DNA of 64,000 nucleotides, from NCBI RefSeq assembly GCF_000745235.1, contig NZ_JQNL01000001.1:4396001-4460000 (forward strand). The letters are read 5' to 3'. Position 1 is the stretch's first letter. Each line of letters opens with the position of its first letter. Source of the DNA: Luteibacter mycovicinus. Its GTDB lineage: Bacteria; Pseudomonadota; Gammaproteobacteria; Xanthomonadales; Rhodanobacteraceae. Made by a program: the position numbers and the translations under genes. Under the pieces are notes generated by a model. That model worked only from the letters and a program-made list of their open reading frames with translations. It was not told the origin of the DNA and did no database searches. Of this stretch, positions 44,264-57,700 are shown in pieces.

Positions 44264-45387
44264 AAGTGCAGCCTTCGGTTACGGGCGAAGGCAACGAGCG
44301 CCTGTGCCGCGAAGAGGTTGAGATAGAAGAACGCCAGCGCGATACGCAGCGGAAACCAGCGTCCCAGCGGTGGACGGAACTTCGCGAGCGCGACCATGGC
44401 GGCACAGACGACCAGTCCGCCGAAGGCCACCGCGTACATCGGATGCCGTGTCACCAGCAGGCCGGTGCTGCAGGTGAGCGCAACGAGCAACCATGGCGCC
44501 AGCAGCCGCAACATCTTGTGGCTGACGAAGCGGAACCACAGCGGATTGGCCCAGGGCAGCAGCAGCCACGGCGCCAGCTGGATCAGCTGGAAATTGCCGG
44601 CGAGCGTACGGATCTTGCGGCGCTTCTCGTCCTCCGCTCCCTGCGATGGCTGGTCCCAGGCCATCGCCCTGGGTTCGAACACCACGCGCTTGCCCTGCGC
44701 GGCGACGCGCATCGGCACCAGCACGTCGTCGAGCACGGTACCGGCGGGAAGCGGCCTGAACAGGTGGCGACGCATGGCGTACAGCGCGCCGCTGACACCG
44801 ACGGTCGAGCCGGACAAGGCCTCCGCATGGCGTATGCCTTTCTCGTAACGCCAGTAAAAATCCACGCCCTGGGCGAAGCCGGTGCGCACGTTCTCCATGT
44901 GCAGTTCACCGCCCACCGCGCCGACGGTCGGGTCGGCCAGGTTGGCGACCAGCTCCTTCAGGGCGACCGGCGAGAGTTTCTGGCGGACATCGGTGAACAG
45001 CAGCACCTCGCCTCGCGTGAGCCCGACGGCGTCGTTGAGGCAGGCGGCCTTGCCGCGACGATTCGGGAAATCGAGCACGGTCAGCCGTGGATCCGTCGAA
45101 CGCCGCGCGAGCAGGACGGTCGCGTCGTGGCAACCGTCGCAGGCGATCACGATGTCGATCAGCTCGGCGGGGTAGTCGAGTTGCTGCAGGCTGGCCAGCT
45201 TGGCGCGGATGAACCCGGCACCGTCGTGCACGGCGACGACGATGCTCACGGTCGGCAGGATGCCGCGTTTCGCCACCGGGAGCGGGCGCAGGCGCGAGAG
45301 CAACCAGACCCACAGCGGATAGCCCACGAAGACGTGGACCAGCAGGATGGCCGATGTCCAGCAGACGATCCAGGCGAGATGCGTCAT
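44257..45387 (-). CDS. Glycosyltransferase family 2, membrane-bound
   Basis: A 376-residue GT-A enzyme with an N-terminal transmembrane helix (AWIVCWTSAILLVHVFVGYP) and three or four helices at the C-terminus. The catalytic domain has VSIVVAVHDGAGFIRAKLAS, ACDGCHDATVLLARR, the DxD-like FTDVRQKLS and the QxxRR-like KRRKIRTLAGNFQL. It resembles processive or first-sugar transferases of EPS clusters. The start overlaps the stop of the peptide synthetase (ATGA at 45384-45387), a direct physical link between the NRPS and sugar genes. Confidence 0.87.
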   Translation of the reverse strand: MTHLAWIVCWTSAILLVHVFVGYPLWVWLLSRLRPLPVAKRGILPTVSIVVAVHDGAGFIRAKLASLQQLDYPAELIDIVIACDGCHDATVLLARRSTDPRLTVLDFPNRRGKAACLNDAVGLTRGEVLLFTDVRQKLSPVALKELVANLADPTVGAVGGELHMENVRTGFAQGVDFYWRYEKGIRHAEALSGSTVGVSGALYAMRRHLFRPLPAGTVLDDVLVPMRVAAQGKRVVFEPRAMAWDQPSQGAEDEKRRKIRTLAGNFQLIQLAPWLLLPWANPLWFRFVSHKMLRLLAPWLLVALTCSTGLLVTRHPMYAVAFGGLVVCAAMVALAKFRPPLGRWFPLRIALAFFYLNLFAAQALVAFARNRRLHLW

Positions 45388-48300
45388 GGCGTGGTGCGTC
45401 CGAGCAGGCGACTGAAAAGGCCGCGCTTTGCCGTGATCGCCGGTGCGGGCTTGGCGATGGCGAGTTCGGCGGCAAGCGTGCCGAGGGTGCCGTTGGCGAT
45501 GTCCAGCAGATTGAGCTGGATACCGCTCAGCTTCTGCACGCGCTGCGCCATGTCGACCGCTAGCAGGGAGTGGCCGCCGACATCGAAGAAGTTGTCGCTG
45601 GTGCGGACGCGGCCCACGCCCAGCAGCTCCCGCCAGACGCTGGCGAGGAGACGTTCGCTCTCGGTACGCGGTTCACTGTCCACCGTGCGTCCACCGGGCG
45701 AGCCGTCGTCGGGCACCGGCAGCGACGCGATATCCGGCTCGCCGGTGGGTAACAGCGGCAGCGCGTCCAGCACGGTGATGTGAGCCGGCATCGAGGACGC
45801 CGGCAGGGAAGTCGCGAGCGAGGCACGCAGGTCGTCGGTGTCCGGCGAGTAGCCCGGAGCGGTCAGTGCGTATACGTCGATGCGCGTCAGACCGTCGCGG
45901 TCGCGACGCGGCACGGCGATGGCGCGCACGATGCCCGGCTGGGCGAGCGTCAGTGCTTCGATGGCCGCCGGTTCGACGTCGAGACCATGGCGGCGAACGC
46001 GACGGTCCTCCCGGTCGAGCACCTGCAACTGCCCGTCGGCCAGCCAGCGTCCGCGGTATCCCGTCCGGGCCAGCCGACCGTCGGCTGGCTGGCGACCGGC
46101 CTGCGCGCGGTGGCCGAACGGCATGGAAAGCGCGAGGCCGGCGATGGCAACGTGGCCCGTCGCGCCGATGGGGCAGGGTTCGCCGCCGTCGTCCAGGATC
46201 CACGCCTCGCTGTTGGCAAGCGGCCGGCCTTCGTGCAGGGCGTCGGCCGCGCGTTCCACCTGGCCGCATGCCGCGACGGGCGCGGACATGGCGTCGCCGA
46301 ACAGGGTCCACAGGCCGGCGGTGGCGCCCGCGACATGCGTGGCCAGTTCGGCGGTGGGCAGGCCCCCGGCGACCACGGCGCGCATGCCCGGATCGCCGGA
46401 CCAGCCCTGGCGCACGAGTGCGTGCCAGGTTTCAGGTGTGGCGATGAAGACGTCCATGGCATCCAGGCGTCCGTGAGCGAGATCGTGGGCATCCTGCTCG
46501 AACCAGGTGGCACCGTGGGCGAGCGCGAGCAGGGGCTCGACGACGGACATCGCATCGGAAGGCGACGCGTCGCCGGCGATGCGCTTGCCGGGACGCACGC
46601 CCAACGTGCCGGCCAGTGCCTGCAGCGTGTTGGCGAGCGCACGATGCGACAACGCCGCACCGCGTGCCTTCCCCTCGACATCCGGAGCGTAAAAGGCGAT
46701 CGCCGTATCGTCGGGCGAGGGCCGCACGGCAGACGGCGCAACGTCCCACGTCGCGACGTCCGCTTCTCCCTCGTGCAGGTCGAGCCACACGGCACAGGCG
46801 CGCGGCCAGTCGAGCATGGCCTCGAGCGCCGCGTCGCCCACCATCACCGTGGCCCGAGCGTCGGCAAGGATGTCGCGCAGGCGGGCCGCCGGGTCGGCGC
46901 GATCGAGCAGCAGCGCCGTCGCGCCGGTCAGTCCGATAGCGAGCAGGGCCGCGACGCGGTCCGCACCCGGATTCACGCACAGGCCCACGACCTCGCCCGC
47001 ATGCGCACCCCGCTCGTGCAGCAGCGCCGCGATCCGTGAAGCACGCTCCAGTAGCGCGTCGTAGCGGAGCGTGCGCGTATGCTGGACGATCGCTACCGCG
47101 TCCGGGTTCGTCTTCGCCGCCGCCGCGACCATGCCATACAGGTCGACGGGCAGGACGATGTCGGTATCCGTCGCGTTCCAGTGACGCATGCGCTCGCGCT
47201 CGGCCGGGGTCGCGGCCGTGAGTGCGCCGACCGCGATGGCGGGATCGGCCGCGACCGTACGCATCATGTCGAGGTACCGCTCGCGCATCAGCCGCGCCGT
47301 GGCGGCCTGCAGCAGGTCGGCGTTGTAGGTCACGCCGCCGACCATGCCGGCGTGGCTCTCGAGGAACCACAGGCCGAGGTCTTCCGTAGCGCCACTCTGG
47401 AAGAGCAGGATCTGCTCGTGCTCCAGCCCGCCCCAGTCGACCGCACGCTGGCGGGCGTCCTGGAACGAAAACAGCGCCTGGTACAGCGTGGCGCCCGCTC
47501 CTTGTCCGATCTTGAGCTCACGCTGCAGGTATTCCAGGGGGACGTCCGGATGGCCGAAGGCCTCGATCGCCTTGCGCCTGACCAGACGGACGAACTCGAG
47601 GAACGACAGCGCGGGATCGACCGACACGTGCAGCGGCAGCAGATTGTTGAAATAGCCCATGACCGATTCGACCTCGGTCTGGTTACGTCCACGGACCGGT
47701 GTGCCGACCACGAGTTCACGTTGCCCGGCCGAGCTGGACAGCATCGCGAAGTACAGCGCGAGCAGCGTCATGTTGAGGGTGGCGTCGGCCTGCCGTGCCA
47801 CGTCGTGCATGGCGTCGGTATCGGCGCGCGACACGCGGATCCATTCGGTGCGTCCCAGTCCGGACATGCCGGGCCGGCGCGGATGGTCGGTCGGCAACGC
47901 CCGGACGTCGCCCATCTGTGCAAGACGTTCGCGCCAGAAGCCCAGCTGCGCCTGGAACGCCGCGGACTCCAGCCAGTGCGCGTGCCATTCGGCGAAGTCG
48001 CCGTAGCTTACCGGGAGGGCGACCAGTGGCGAGGGCAGACCGGCCACGAAGCTGCGATACAGCGCCGACAATTCGTTGTACAGGATGTCGAACGACCAGC
48101 CGTCCCAGATGATGTGGTGCGGCATGAAGAACAGCGCGTGCTCGGTATCGCCCAGGCGGAACAGGCGCGCACTGAACAGCGGTGCGCGGCGGAGGTCGAA
48201 CGGCGTGTCCGTCAGCTGCTGCAGACGCGCCATCAGCGTCGCCTCGCGCTCCTCGTCCGGCAGGTGCCTCAGATCCTCCGCCGGGAACAACGGGTACGTC

Positions 48301-51300
48301 AGTTGCGGCTCGATCACCTGGACGATGTCGTTGCCCACGTCGCGGAACGCCGTCCGCATGCTGGACTGCCGCTGGATCAGGGCCTGGAAAGCCATGTCGA
48401 AGGCATGTTCGTCCAGACGACCGCGAAGCCGGTGCGCCGATGGCGCGTTATACGTGACCCGGCCGGGATGCATGCGCTCCAGCGCCCACAGGCGGCGCTG
48501 CATCAGCGACAGCGGCGCGTGGTGCTGATCGCTGCGGTGGCCGATCGGCTCCGCGGCGGGCGCCGAGCCGCTGGCGACCTGCGATCCGATGGCGGCGGCA
48601 AGTTGCTCGATCGTGGGAGCGTCGAACAGCGTCCGGAACGACAGGCTCACGCCGAACTCGCGGTTGAGCTTCGCCGTGAGCTGCGCGGCCAGCAGGGAAT
48701 GCCCTCCGAGCGCGAAGAAGTCGTCGCGCACGTCGAGGTCGGGCAGGCAGAGCACCGCTTCCATCGCGAGGGCGACCCGTCGCTCGTCGTCGTTGCGCGG
48801 CGCGACGCGCGCACCCGGTGTCGCGACGGAGTGCGCGATCGGCGGCGGCAACGCCTTGCGGTCGGTCTTGCCGTTGGGCAGCAGCGGCACGCTGTCCAGC
48901 ACGAGGATGTGCTGGGGCAGCATGTAGTCGGGCAGGCGCGAGCGCAGGTACGACCGTAGCGATTCCTCCTCCGGGACGATGCCGTCGCGGCCCACTACGT
49001 AGGCCACGAGGCGTACGTCGCCGGGACGGTCTTCACGCGCGATGACGACGGCGCGGGCGACCGCGGGCACGTCGGCAAGCACGCTTTCGATCTCGCCGGG
49101 CTCGATGCGATAGCCGCGCACCTTCACCTGAAAGTCGAGACGACCCAGATGTTCCAGGACGCCTTTCGCTGTCCACCGGCCACGATCGCCCGTGCGGTAC
49201 ATACGCGAGTCGGGCGCCTCCGACCAGGGATCGGCGATGAATTTCTCGGCGGTGAGTTCGGGGCGGTCGAGATAGCCGAGGGTGACGCCCGCGCCGCCGA
49301 TGTGGATTTCGCCCGGCACGCCGAGCGGGCAATGATGGCCGCGCTCGTCGAGGATATGCACCGTGGTGTTGGCGATGGGGCGGCCGATGTAGATTCCCTC
49401 GCGCGGATCGGAGACACGCCAGTAGGTGGAGTAGACCGTCGTCTCGGTCGGGCCGTAGCCGTTCCAGACCTCGCCACAGCGGTCCAGCAGCGCCTCGGCG
49501 AGATCGACGGGCAGCGGTTCGCCGCCGGAAACGGCACGGAAAGCGGGACGCCCGTGCCATCCCGCGTCGACCAGCAGTCGCCACCCGGCGGGCGTGGCCT
49601 GCATCATCGTGGCGTCACAGTCCTCGATCAGGCGCCGCAGCTGTCCGCCATCGCGCACGTCGTCGCGACCGGCGATGACGACTTCGGCGCCGCTGGTGAG
49701 CGGCAACATCATTTCCATGAAGGCGATATCGAACGACAGGGTGGTCACGGCGACCAGACGGTCGTCCGGCGCGATGCCCGGCACACGCTGCATGCTGGTG
49801 AGGAAGTTCGCGGCCGCGCGGTGCGGTACGCGCACACCCTTCGGCCGTCCGGTGGATCCGGAGGTGAAGATCACATAGGCCACGGAATCCGGTGTGCCCG
49901 CGCGACGGTCGCGTGCGGGGCGGTCGAACGACGCGTGGACCACCTCGTCGCTGTTCAGTGCGATGACGCGGCGTGCATCGAACTCGAACGCCAGGGGTGT
50001 TTCGTCATCGACGACCAACGCGGCAAGCCGCGCGTCCTCGGCCATGAAGGCCAGGCGTTCGGCGGGGAAGGCGGGGTCGAGGGGCACATAGCCCGCACCG
50101 GATTTGAGTACGCCCAGCACGGAGGCCAGCATGTCGAGTCCGCGGCCGAGCGACAGCCCGACCAGGGCACCGTGACCGACGTCGCGGGCGCGAAGTGCGT
50201 TGGCGATGCGATTGGACCGTGACTCCAGCGCCGCATAGGTCAGCGTACGGTCGGCGTGACGTACGGCGATGCGCTCCGGCGCGCGGTCGCACTGCTGCTC
50301 GAAGAATTCGTGCGCGAGACGCAGTTCCGGAAACGGCGTCGGTGCCGGTTGCAGACCGGCGAGCTCGCGATAGACGGCGTCGGAGACGACCGGCAGTGCG
50401 ATCGCTTCGGTCGTGGGCGCATGCGCCGCGTGACGCAGCAAGGTGGCATAGGCGTCGAGCCAGCCCTGTATCGTGGCTGCGTCGAACAGGTCGGCGTTGT
50501 ACTGGCACTCCAGACGGAGTCCGCCCTCGACCTGCACGGCATTCACAAAGAGCTCAAAGTTCTCGTACTCGCGGGGAATAGCGTCCACGTCGAAACGAAG
50601 ATCCGGGAACGGCGCGGTGGTCTCGTCGAGTTGCGCATCGAGGTTGAACAGCACGGACACCAGCGGCAGCCGGGACGGATCGCGTGCCAGCGAGAGCCGG
50701 GCGAGCAGGCTGCCCAGCGTATAGCGCTGATGATCGAATGCATCGAGAAGGTTGCCGCGCACGTTGCCGAGGACGTCCGCGAAGCTCGCGGCATCGTGGA
50801 TCCGGGCGCGCAGGGGGAGCACGTTGACGCAGTGACCCACCAGGGTTTCCAGCCCTTCGCTGGCCTGACCCGCCGATGGTATGCCGATCACGACATCGTC
50901 CTGCCCCGCGATGCGGCGGAGCAGGACGGCGAAGCCCGCGATCAGCGTGGCGTAGAAGCTGGCCCGGTGTGTCGCAGCCAGGCGCCTGATCGCCTCCACG
51001 TCCATGGCGTCCAGCAGACGGTCTTCGCGCCGTGAGGTGAACGTACGACGGCGGGGGCGGGGCCGGTCCACGGGGAGGTCCAGTACGGGAAGCGTGCCGG
51101 CGAAGCGGCCCAGCCAGTACTGTTCGTCCTCGCGAGCCGTTCCGCTGCCGCCGTGCGCCGCCTCGGCCAACGCGAAGTTCGAGAACGCGCCCGCCGGTGC
51201 CGGGCCGGGGCCCTTGCCGAGGCGTTGCGCGTAAAGCGCGGCGAGATCGCGGACGATCACGCCGAACGACCAGCCGTCGCACACGATGTGGTGTGCGGCG

Positions 51301-51761
51301 AGGGTCAGCAGATGGCGGTCGGCGGCAAGGCGGAAGATCTCCGCCCTGACCAGCGGGCCGTGTTCGAGATCGAAGGGTGTCGTAACGATGCGCGAGAATG
51401 CCGCCTGTAAACGTGCGTCGCTCTCGAACGGGGGCAGCGGCGAAAGGTCGTGGCTCGCGATGGGCAGCGTCGTGTGGTCGGCCACGAACAGCTCCTCGCC
51501 GTCCCGGCTGAGTGTGGCTCTGAGGGCCTCATGACGGTCGACCACCGCCTGTAGTGCCCCCATAAGGGCCGGCACGTCGAGCAAGCCCTTGAAGGTCAGC
51601 GAGACCGCTTCGTTGTACGCCAGCGAGGCTTCCGGCTCCAGCCGGGATGCCAGCCACACCTCGCGTTGGGGCTCGGTCGTCGGCAGCACGTGCGACAGCG
51701 GCGCGGCGGCGAACGGATCGTAGTCGACCGCTGTGGCGGCGGCCAGCTCATTGGGCGTCAT
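45384..51761 (-). CDS. Nonribosomal peptide synthetase, C-A-T-C-A*-T
   Basis: A 2125-residue two-module synthetase. Approximate residues: C1 20-450 (HHIVCDGWS near 157), A1 465-960 ([11 protein letters not shown] near 628, NGYGPTETT near 769), T1 985-1060 ([11 protein letters not shown]), C2 1090-1510 (HHIIWDGWS near 1214), A2* 1540-1990, and T2 2025-2095 ([11 protein letters not shown]). C1 opens [20 protein letters not shown], typical of C domains that follow an aminotransferase, which fits the upstream megasynthase. A2 has lost its core motifs: the A3 loop reads [12 protein letters not shown], the A5 site [10 protein letters not shown], the A7 Asp is Tyr (TGYRGRW) and the A10 Lys is gone (TGEPDI). 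There is no TE, epimerase or reductase domain. It probably adds one amino acid, plus a possibly trans-loaded unit. Confidence 0.93.
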   Translation of the reverse strand: MTPNELAAATAVDYDPFAAAPLSHVLPTTEPQREVWLASRLEPEASLAYNEAVSLTFKGLLDVPALMGALQAVVDRHEALRATLSRDGEELFVADHTTLPIASHDLSPLPPFESDARLQAAFSRIVTTPFDLEHGPLVRAEIFRLAADRHLLTLAAHHIVCDGWSFGVIVRDLAALYAQRLGKGPGPAPAGAFSNFALAEAAHGGSGTAREDEQYWLGRFAGTLPVLDLPVDRPRPRRRTFTSRREDRLLDAMDVEAIRRLAATHRASFYATLIAGFAVLLRRIAGQDDVVIGIPSAGQASEGLETLVGHCVNVLPLRARIHDAASFADVLGNVRGNLLDAFDHQRYTLGSLLARLSLARDPSRLPLVSVLFNLDAQLDETTAPFPDLRFDVDAIPREYENFELFVNAVQVEGGLRLECQYNADLFDAATIQGWLDAYATLLRHAAHAPTTEAIALPVVSDAVYRELAGLQPAPTPFPELRLAHEFFEQQCDRAPERIAVRHADRTLTYAALESRSNRIANALRARDVGHGALVGLSLGRGLDMLASVLGVLKSGAGYVPLDPAFPAERLAFMAEDARLAALVVDDETPLAFEFDARRVIALNSDEVVHASFDRPARDRRAGTPDSVAYVIFTSGSTGRPKGVRVPHRAAANFLTSMQRVPGIAPDDRLVAVTTLSFDIAFMEMMLPLTSGAEVVIAGRDDVRDGGQLRRLIEDCDATMMQATPAGWRLLVDAGWHGRPAFRAVSGGEPLPVDLAEALLDRCGEVWNGYGPTETTVYSTYWRVSDPREGIYIGRPIANTTVHILDERGHHCPLGVPGEIHIGGAGVTLGYLDRPELTAEKFIADPWSEAPDSRMYRTGDRGRWTAKGVLEHLGRLDFQVKVRGYRIEPGEIESVLADVPAVARAVVIAREDRPGDVRLVAYVVGRDGIVPEEESLRSYLRSRLPDYMLPQHILVLDSVPLLPNGKTDRKALPPPIAHSVATPGARVAPRNDDERRVALAMEAVLCLPDLDVRDDFFALGGHSLLAAQLTAKLNREFGVSLSFRTLFDAPTIEQLAAAIGSQVASGSAPAAEPIGHRSDQHHAPLSLMQRRLWALERMHPGRVTYNAPSAHRLRGRLDEHAFDMAFQALIQRQSSMRTAFRDVGNDIVQVIEPQLTYPLFPAEDLRHLPDEEREATLMARLQQLTDTPFDLRRAPLFSARLFRLGDTEHALFFMPHHIIWDGWSFDILYNELSALYRSFVAGLPSPLVALPVSYGDFAEWHAHWLESAAFQAQLGFWRERLAQMGDVRALPTDHPRRPGMSGLGRTEWIRVSRADTDAMHDVARQADATLNMTLLALYFAMLSSSAGQRELVVGTPVRGRNQTEVESVMGYFNNLLPLHVSVDPALSFLEFVRLVRRKAIEAFGHPDVPLEYLQRELKIGQGAGATLYQALFSFQDARQRAVDWGGLEHEQILLFQSGATEDLGLWFLESHAGMVGGVTYNADLLQAATARLMRERYLDMMRTVAADPAIAVGALTAATPAERERMRHWNATDTDIVLPVDLYGMVAAAAKTNPDAVAIVQHTRTLRYDALLERASRIAALLHERGAHAGEVVGLCVNPGADRVAALLAIGLTGATALLLDRADPAARLRDILADARATVMVGDAALEAMLDWPRACAVWLDLHEGEADVATWDVAPSAVRPSPDDTAIAFYAPDVEGKARGAALSHRALANTLQALAGTLGVRPGKRIAGDASPSDAMSVVEPLLALAHGATWFEQDAHDLAHGRLDAMDVFIATPETWHALVRQGWSGDPGMRAVVAGGLPTAELATHVAGATAGLWTLFGDAMSAPVAACGQVERAADALHEGRPLANSEAWILDDGGEPCPIGATGHVAIAGLALSMPFGHRAQAGRQPADGRLARTGYRGRWLADGQLQVLDREDRRVRRHGLDVEPAAIEALTLAQPGIVRAIAVPRRDRDGLTRIDVYALTAPGYSPDTDDLRASLATSLPASSMPAHITVLDALPLLPTGEPDIASLPVPDDGSPGGRTVDSEPRTESERLLASVWRELLGVGRVRTSDNFFDVGGHSLLAVDMAQRVQKLSGIQLNLLDIANGTLGTLAAELAIAKPAPAITAKRGLFSRLLGRTTP

Positions 51762-54700
51762 GCGGTGACCCTCAGGTACTTGCCCGGCGCGTCCGGGTTG
51801 GGAACGAACCAGGCGGGACGGCCTTCGGGGTCCTTGCCCAGGCGTGCGCCCGCTATGGGCGGACGCTCGGCATCGAAGGACGCGGTCTCGCGGCGGCGGG
51901 GCAGGAATTCGGCTTCCTGCATTTCGAGAATCGATTCACGGAGCGCGGTGGCAATGGCGGCGAAGTCCGCCTCACCGTGCGCGGTGGTGAAGAAACAGGG
52001 GAAGTTGTCGAGGATGTGGATGCCGCGGCTTCGCATCATCGCGAACAGCAGATCCTGCAACGGGTGGTCTTCGGTGAACGTGGTCTTCCACACCGAGGCG
52101 AAGTGCACGACGTGCACCGGTGCCCCGACGCTTGCGCAGAACGCGTTGAGCTCGCCCACCATGGCGGCGACCTTCGCGTTGAGCGTGGCCTGCAGCTGGC
52201 CGCCTTCCTTCGTGAGATGCGTGAGCACGGCATGTGCGGCGGCGAGGGCCAGCGGGTGGCGTACGAAGGTGCCCGCGAAATAGGTGACGCCGACGGTCGG
52301 CGTCGAGTCGTCGCCGAACTGCCAGTGACCGCCATCCAGCGCATCCATGAAACGACGCTTGCCCGCGATGACGCCGATGGGGAAACCGCCACCGACGACC
52401 TTCCCGTACGACGCCATATCGGCATCGATACCTAGCACGGCCTGCGCACCGCGCGGATGGGCACGGAATCCGGTGACCACCTCGTCGAAGATCAGCAGCG
52501 AGCCTGCCTCTTCGGTGATCGCGCGCAGCTCCTGCAGGAACTCCACCGGCTGGAAGTCCGGACGACGGCTCTGCACCGGCTCGACCAGCACCGCGGCGAT
52601 GTCATGAGCACGCTCGCGAATGATCCGCAGCGATTCCGGTGTGCCGTAGTCGAGCACCAGCACGTGTTCGGAGGTGTTGCGCAGGATGCCCGGTGCGGCC
52701 GGTACGGACTTCAGCTTCTTCGTGCCGCGGACGATCACTTCATCGAAGATGCCGTGGTACGAACCGGTAAAGATGACCAGGGTGTCGCGGCCAGTCACCG
52801 TGCGCGCCACGCGCACGCAGCCCATGACCGCCTCGGAACCGGTGTTGCACAGCGCCGCGCGATCGAAGCCGGTGAGGTCGCAGACCTGCTTCGCCACGAT
52901 GCCGGCCAGCGGATGCTGCGGGCCGATCTCATAGCCTTCATCGAGTTGCTTGCGCACGGTGTCGAGCACGAAGTCAGGCTGCCAGCCGAACAGGTTCATG
53001 CCGAAGCCGTTCAGCGCATCGACGTAGCGATTGCCATCGAGGTCCCAGACGTTGGCGCCTTTGGAGCGCTCGATCACGATCTGATAGATGATTTCCTTCA
53101 ACAGCGGGCGAAAGCCGTTGACCACGCGCGGATCGGCCAGATGTGGGCGGTGTACTTCCGTATACGCCTTCGAGGCTTTGGTGCGCTCGATGTACCGGCG
53201 CATGAAGGCATCCAGCCGCGCACGCTGGCGGGCGCTGAGGTCCGTGCCACCGTGGTGAATCCGTGCAATGGCGCCGAACGCCTTCCTGACGTCGTACGTG
53301 GTGTGCGCAAGCGCGGCCTCTTCGCCGTCGTTGGCCGCCACGGTTGCCTCAGTCGGCGCTTGCGCTCTGCCAGGAGCCGGGGGTGGCCCTGCCACAGGGC
53401 CTGCGGTTCCCGCCAGCAACGCCAACTGCTCCCGCATGATCTGCATCTGCTGGGCAATGATGTCCTGCACCAGTCCAGCCCCGGTGGAGCTCAGCGCCGC
53501 CGCTCCGGTAGGAGCCAGCCCCGCTGGCGATCCGGCAAAGCCGGCCAGATTGCCGCCAGACCCGTCGCCAGCCGCGCTGGCTCCTGCAACAGCCATTGCA
53601 TCGGGCGCCGCCACTACCTCAGCCGGCAACAACCGGTCGATATGCGCCGCCAGACTTTCAAACGACGAACACCCATCCATCAATTCGCGGAAGGTGATCT
53701 TCAACGCGTATGTCTTCTGCAGCTGCAACGCCACCTGGGTCAGCGACAGCGAGTCGAGCCCCAGCTCGACGAAGTTCGACGCACGATCGACGCCCTCGAG
53801 TTCAGCCCCCGACACATCCTCGAACAAGGCGAGCAGCTCACTGACAAGGCGCTGGGGCCGGGCGGATACGGGCGAATTGGGCATGGAGAGCTCCAGGGAC
53901 TGGGGCGAGACGATGTCGTGGTGATCTGACTGGTCTGGCGAGGTGGTGTCCGGGTCGCGCGCGGGGCGCGCTCCTACGGGGGGCGGTGCGTCGGATGGCT
54001 GTGCGATGCCTGCCATGCCGGCGGCAACCTGCGAAAGCGACACCCCCGCCGCGATCGCCGTCACCGAGGCCGCCACCCGCGCCTCCACCCAGTGCCGCTT
54101 CCGTTCGAACGGATACGTCGGCAAACGCACACGCCGCCGTTGCGCACGGTGGTCGAGCGCCGCGACGGCAACCGTCACGCCTGCGCTCCACAGCGCACCG
54201 GCGGCGCCAAGCAGGGCGGCGCGCTCATCGGAAGGGCCATCCCCCAGACTCGGAACGATCGTGCGACCGCGTGCCTGTGCATGCTGGCGACCCAGCACCG
54301 CGAGGCTCGGCCGGGGACCGACTTCGAGAAAGGCCGCCGAGGTGTCTTCGAGTGCATGCAGAAGCGCCGGCGAGAACCGCACGCTCTCGCGCAGATGACG
54401 CGTCCAGTAGTCGGGTGAGGTCGCCTCGGCGTCGGTCAGCGGGACGCCGGTCAGTGTCGACACGATAGCGATGGTGGGCGAGGAAAGCGGCACGGCCGCG
54501 ACCTCCGCACGAAACGCATCGAGCACCGGATCCATCATGCCCGAGTGGAACGCGTGCGAGGTGTGCAGGAGGCGGCAAGCGATCCCTTCCACGTCGAGCC
54601 CGGCCCGGAACGCCTCGATCTCGCCGGAGGGCCCTGAAACGACGCTCGCGTTAGGCGCATTCTCCGCCGCAAGGGACAACGTGCCCGGAAGCCGCGCACG

Positions 54701-57700
54701 CAGTTCCGCCGCTCCCAGACGAACCGAAAGCATGCTGCCTGCGGGCAACGCCTGCATCATTCGCCCGCGACGCGCGACGAGGCGCGCGGCCTCGGCCAGC
54801 GGCATCACACCTGCCAGTGCGGCCGCGGTGAACTCGCCTACGCTGTGCCCGATCAGGGCGACGGGATGGACGCCCAGGCTCATCCACAGGCGGGCGAGCG
54901 CGTATTCAAGCGCAAACGTCGCGGGCTGCGTGAGTGCCGTCGCCTTCAGGGCATCCGCATCGTCGTCGAACATCCGCTCCCGGAGATCGAAGCCCAGTTC
55001 GTCGCGCAAGGCGCAGGTGACCTCGTCCAGTGCCGCGCGGAACACTGGCTCCGTCGCATGCAGTTCGCGACCCATGCCGGCGTACTGCGAGCCCTGGCCA
55101 GGGAACAGAAATACGACGCCGGGCGACGGATCGCTGCTGGTACGGCAGATCGCGGCGGCTGCCACGTCACGAAGCTGCGCTTCCGCTTCGCCATGCGACA
55201 CCGCGACGACGTGCGTACGCTGTCCGAAGGATTTGCGGCCGCTGGCCAATGTCCAGGCCGTGTCGGCGAGATTGCTGTCCGGATGCATGGCGATGTGGTC
55301 GGCCAGGCGCGCCGCAGCCGCGGCGAGGGCGGCCGGCGTGCGCGCGGACAAGGTCAGCAACTGCGGGCCGGTCGCGGCATCCGACGGTGCACGCGCCGGC
55401 GCTTCGCCAAGGATCACGTGGGCATTCGTCCCGCCCACGCCGAACGAACTGACGCCGGCCAGCAGCGGACCGGCGCTCTGCCACGGCCGCAGCGTATCGT
55501 TGACGATGAACGGCGACGCCGCGAGATTGAGCCGGGGATTGGGGGCGGTGAAATGCAGCGACGGCGGGAGACGACGCTCGCTCAGCGCCAGGGCCGTCTT
55601 GATGACGCCGGCCGCCCCGGCGGCCATGACCAGGTGGCCGACGTTGCTCTTCAGCGACCCGATCGCGCAGAAGCCCGTATCGTTCGTGGTCTGCCGGAAG
55701 GCCTCGGTGAGTCCTTCGATCTCGATGGGATCGCCCAGTGGCGTGGCCGTACCATGGGCTTCGATGTACGAAATATCACGCGCGGCCACGCCGGCGTCGT
55801 TAAGCGCCATCGTGATGACGGCTGCCTGGCCCGCGGCGTTGGGTGCGGTGAAGCTGGCCTTGACCGCGCCATCGTTGTTCACCGCCGCGCCGCGAATGGT
55901 GGCGTAAATGGGGTCGCCGTCGCGCACCGCGTCCGACAGCCGCTTTAGTAGAACGACCGCCGCGCCATCGCTGAACACCGTGCCCTGTGCGTTCACATCG
56001 AACGTCCGCGTATGGCCGTCGGGCGAAAGCATCGAGCCCTCCTGCGCAAGGTAACCGCTGTTCGGCGGGCAGGCTATCGACGAACCGCCGGCCAGCGCCA
56101 TAGCGCAGCGACCGGCGCGCAGTGCGTCGAACGCCTGCACGATCGCCACCAGTGACGTGGAGCAGGCCGTGTTGAGGCTGATGGCCGGCCCGGTGAGATT
56201 GAGTTTGTGCGCGACACGCGAGGCGACGTAATCCTTTTCGTTGCCCAGCATCACCTGGAAGGCACCGAGCTTTTCGACCAGGTCGGGGCGGCCGCTGATG
56301 TGCTTCTGGAAGTACGTCGCATTGTGCATCCCGCCGAAGATGCCGACGGGTGCCTCCTGCCCATCCGGTACATAGCCGGCGCGTTCCATGCACTCCCAGC
56401 ACAGTTCCATGAAGAGGCGCTGCTGCGGGTCGGTCAGCTCGGCTTCGCGCGGCGACATGCCGAAGAACGAGGCGTCGAAGTCGCTCACGCCGTCGAGGAC
56501 GCCGCGCGCCCGCACGTAGCCTGGATCGTCGCGCTCCGAGGCAGGTATCGCGGCATCGAGTTCGTCGGGCGCGAAGAAGCGGATCGTTTCGCGACCTTCG
56601 CACAGGTTGTCCCAGAACGACTCCACGTCGGGCGCGCCCGGAAACCGGCCGGCCATAGCGATAATCGCCACCGGCTCGCCTGCCGTCGACGTACCGCTGG
56701 CGAGCCGGCTCGACAGTGCGTGCCGCGAGGTTCGCCCCCCGATCACCGCGGCGACGGCGGCGGGCGTGGGTTCCGCGAAGAAACCGACGAGGGTCGGGAC
56801 AGCGGACAACTCGTTGTGGATGCGCGTCATGACGCGCGTCGCCAGCAGCGAATTGCCGCCGAGGTCGAAGAAATTGTCGTCGCGGCCCACGCGCTCCACG
56901 CCGAGCGTCGCGGCAAAAAGATCGCACAGCGCGCGTTCGACATCGCCACGCGGTGCGACAAAGGTGGCGGCCAGTTCAGGACGCGAACGATCCGGGGCGG
57001 GCAGGGCATGCCGGTCCAGCTTGCCATTGCCGTTGATCGGCAGCGCATCCATCCGCACCCACGCCGTCGGAATCATGTAGGCCGGCAACAGGACGCTGAG
57101 CTCATCGCGCAGGGCACGTGCGGCGATGCCCTCGTCCTGGCTTTGGTAGGAGCGAGCCTGCTCGCGATCGGAGATGCGGTCACCTCCCATCACGTAATAA
57201 GCCACCAACCGCCGATCCCCTGGCTCATCCTCGCGAGCCACCACGGCCGCGTTAGCCACCCCAGGCAACGCACGCAATGCGAACTCCACCTCACCACACT
57301 CGATCCGGTATCCCCGAATCTTCACCTGCCCATCGGCCCGTCCTATGAAGGCGAGATTCCCATCGGGAAGAAAGCGAACCAGATCGCCCGTGCGATAAAG
57401 GGTCCCGTGCTTCGATGAGACAAAGCGCTCGGCCGTCAGCTCGGGGCGGTTGAGGTAACCGCTGGCGACGCCCGAGCCACCGATATACAGCTCACCGATG
57501 TCCCCGTCGGCCACCGGTTCACCCTGTTCGTTCCACACATGCAGCGAGGTCTCGCCGATCGCGCGCCCGATGGGAATCGCACCGGCATCCCCCGGAAGGT
57601 CACGCGGAATGCGATAGGTCGTAGCGAAGGTGGTGCATTCGGTCGGGCCGTAGCCATTGATCAGCGTGGTCGCCGGGAGAGCCGCGAGCGCCCTGCGCAC

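Noticed and set aside
47079..48959. 626-codon + strand frame within the NRPS gene
   Set aside because: It mirrors the C2-T1 region of the synthetase; composition is typical of an antisense shadow.
45384..51761. Hidden thioesterase or terminal condensation domain at the NRPS C-terminus
   Set aside because: After the last GGHSL carrier motif only about 65 residues remain, too few for such a domain and lacking GxSxG or HHxxxDG.
53341..53420. Possible further REP copy (CCAGGAGCC followed by GGTGG..CCACA)
   Set aside because: The head and palindrome do not match the GTAGGAGC-type pattern closely enough.
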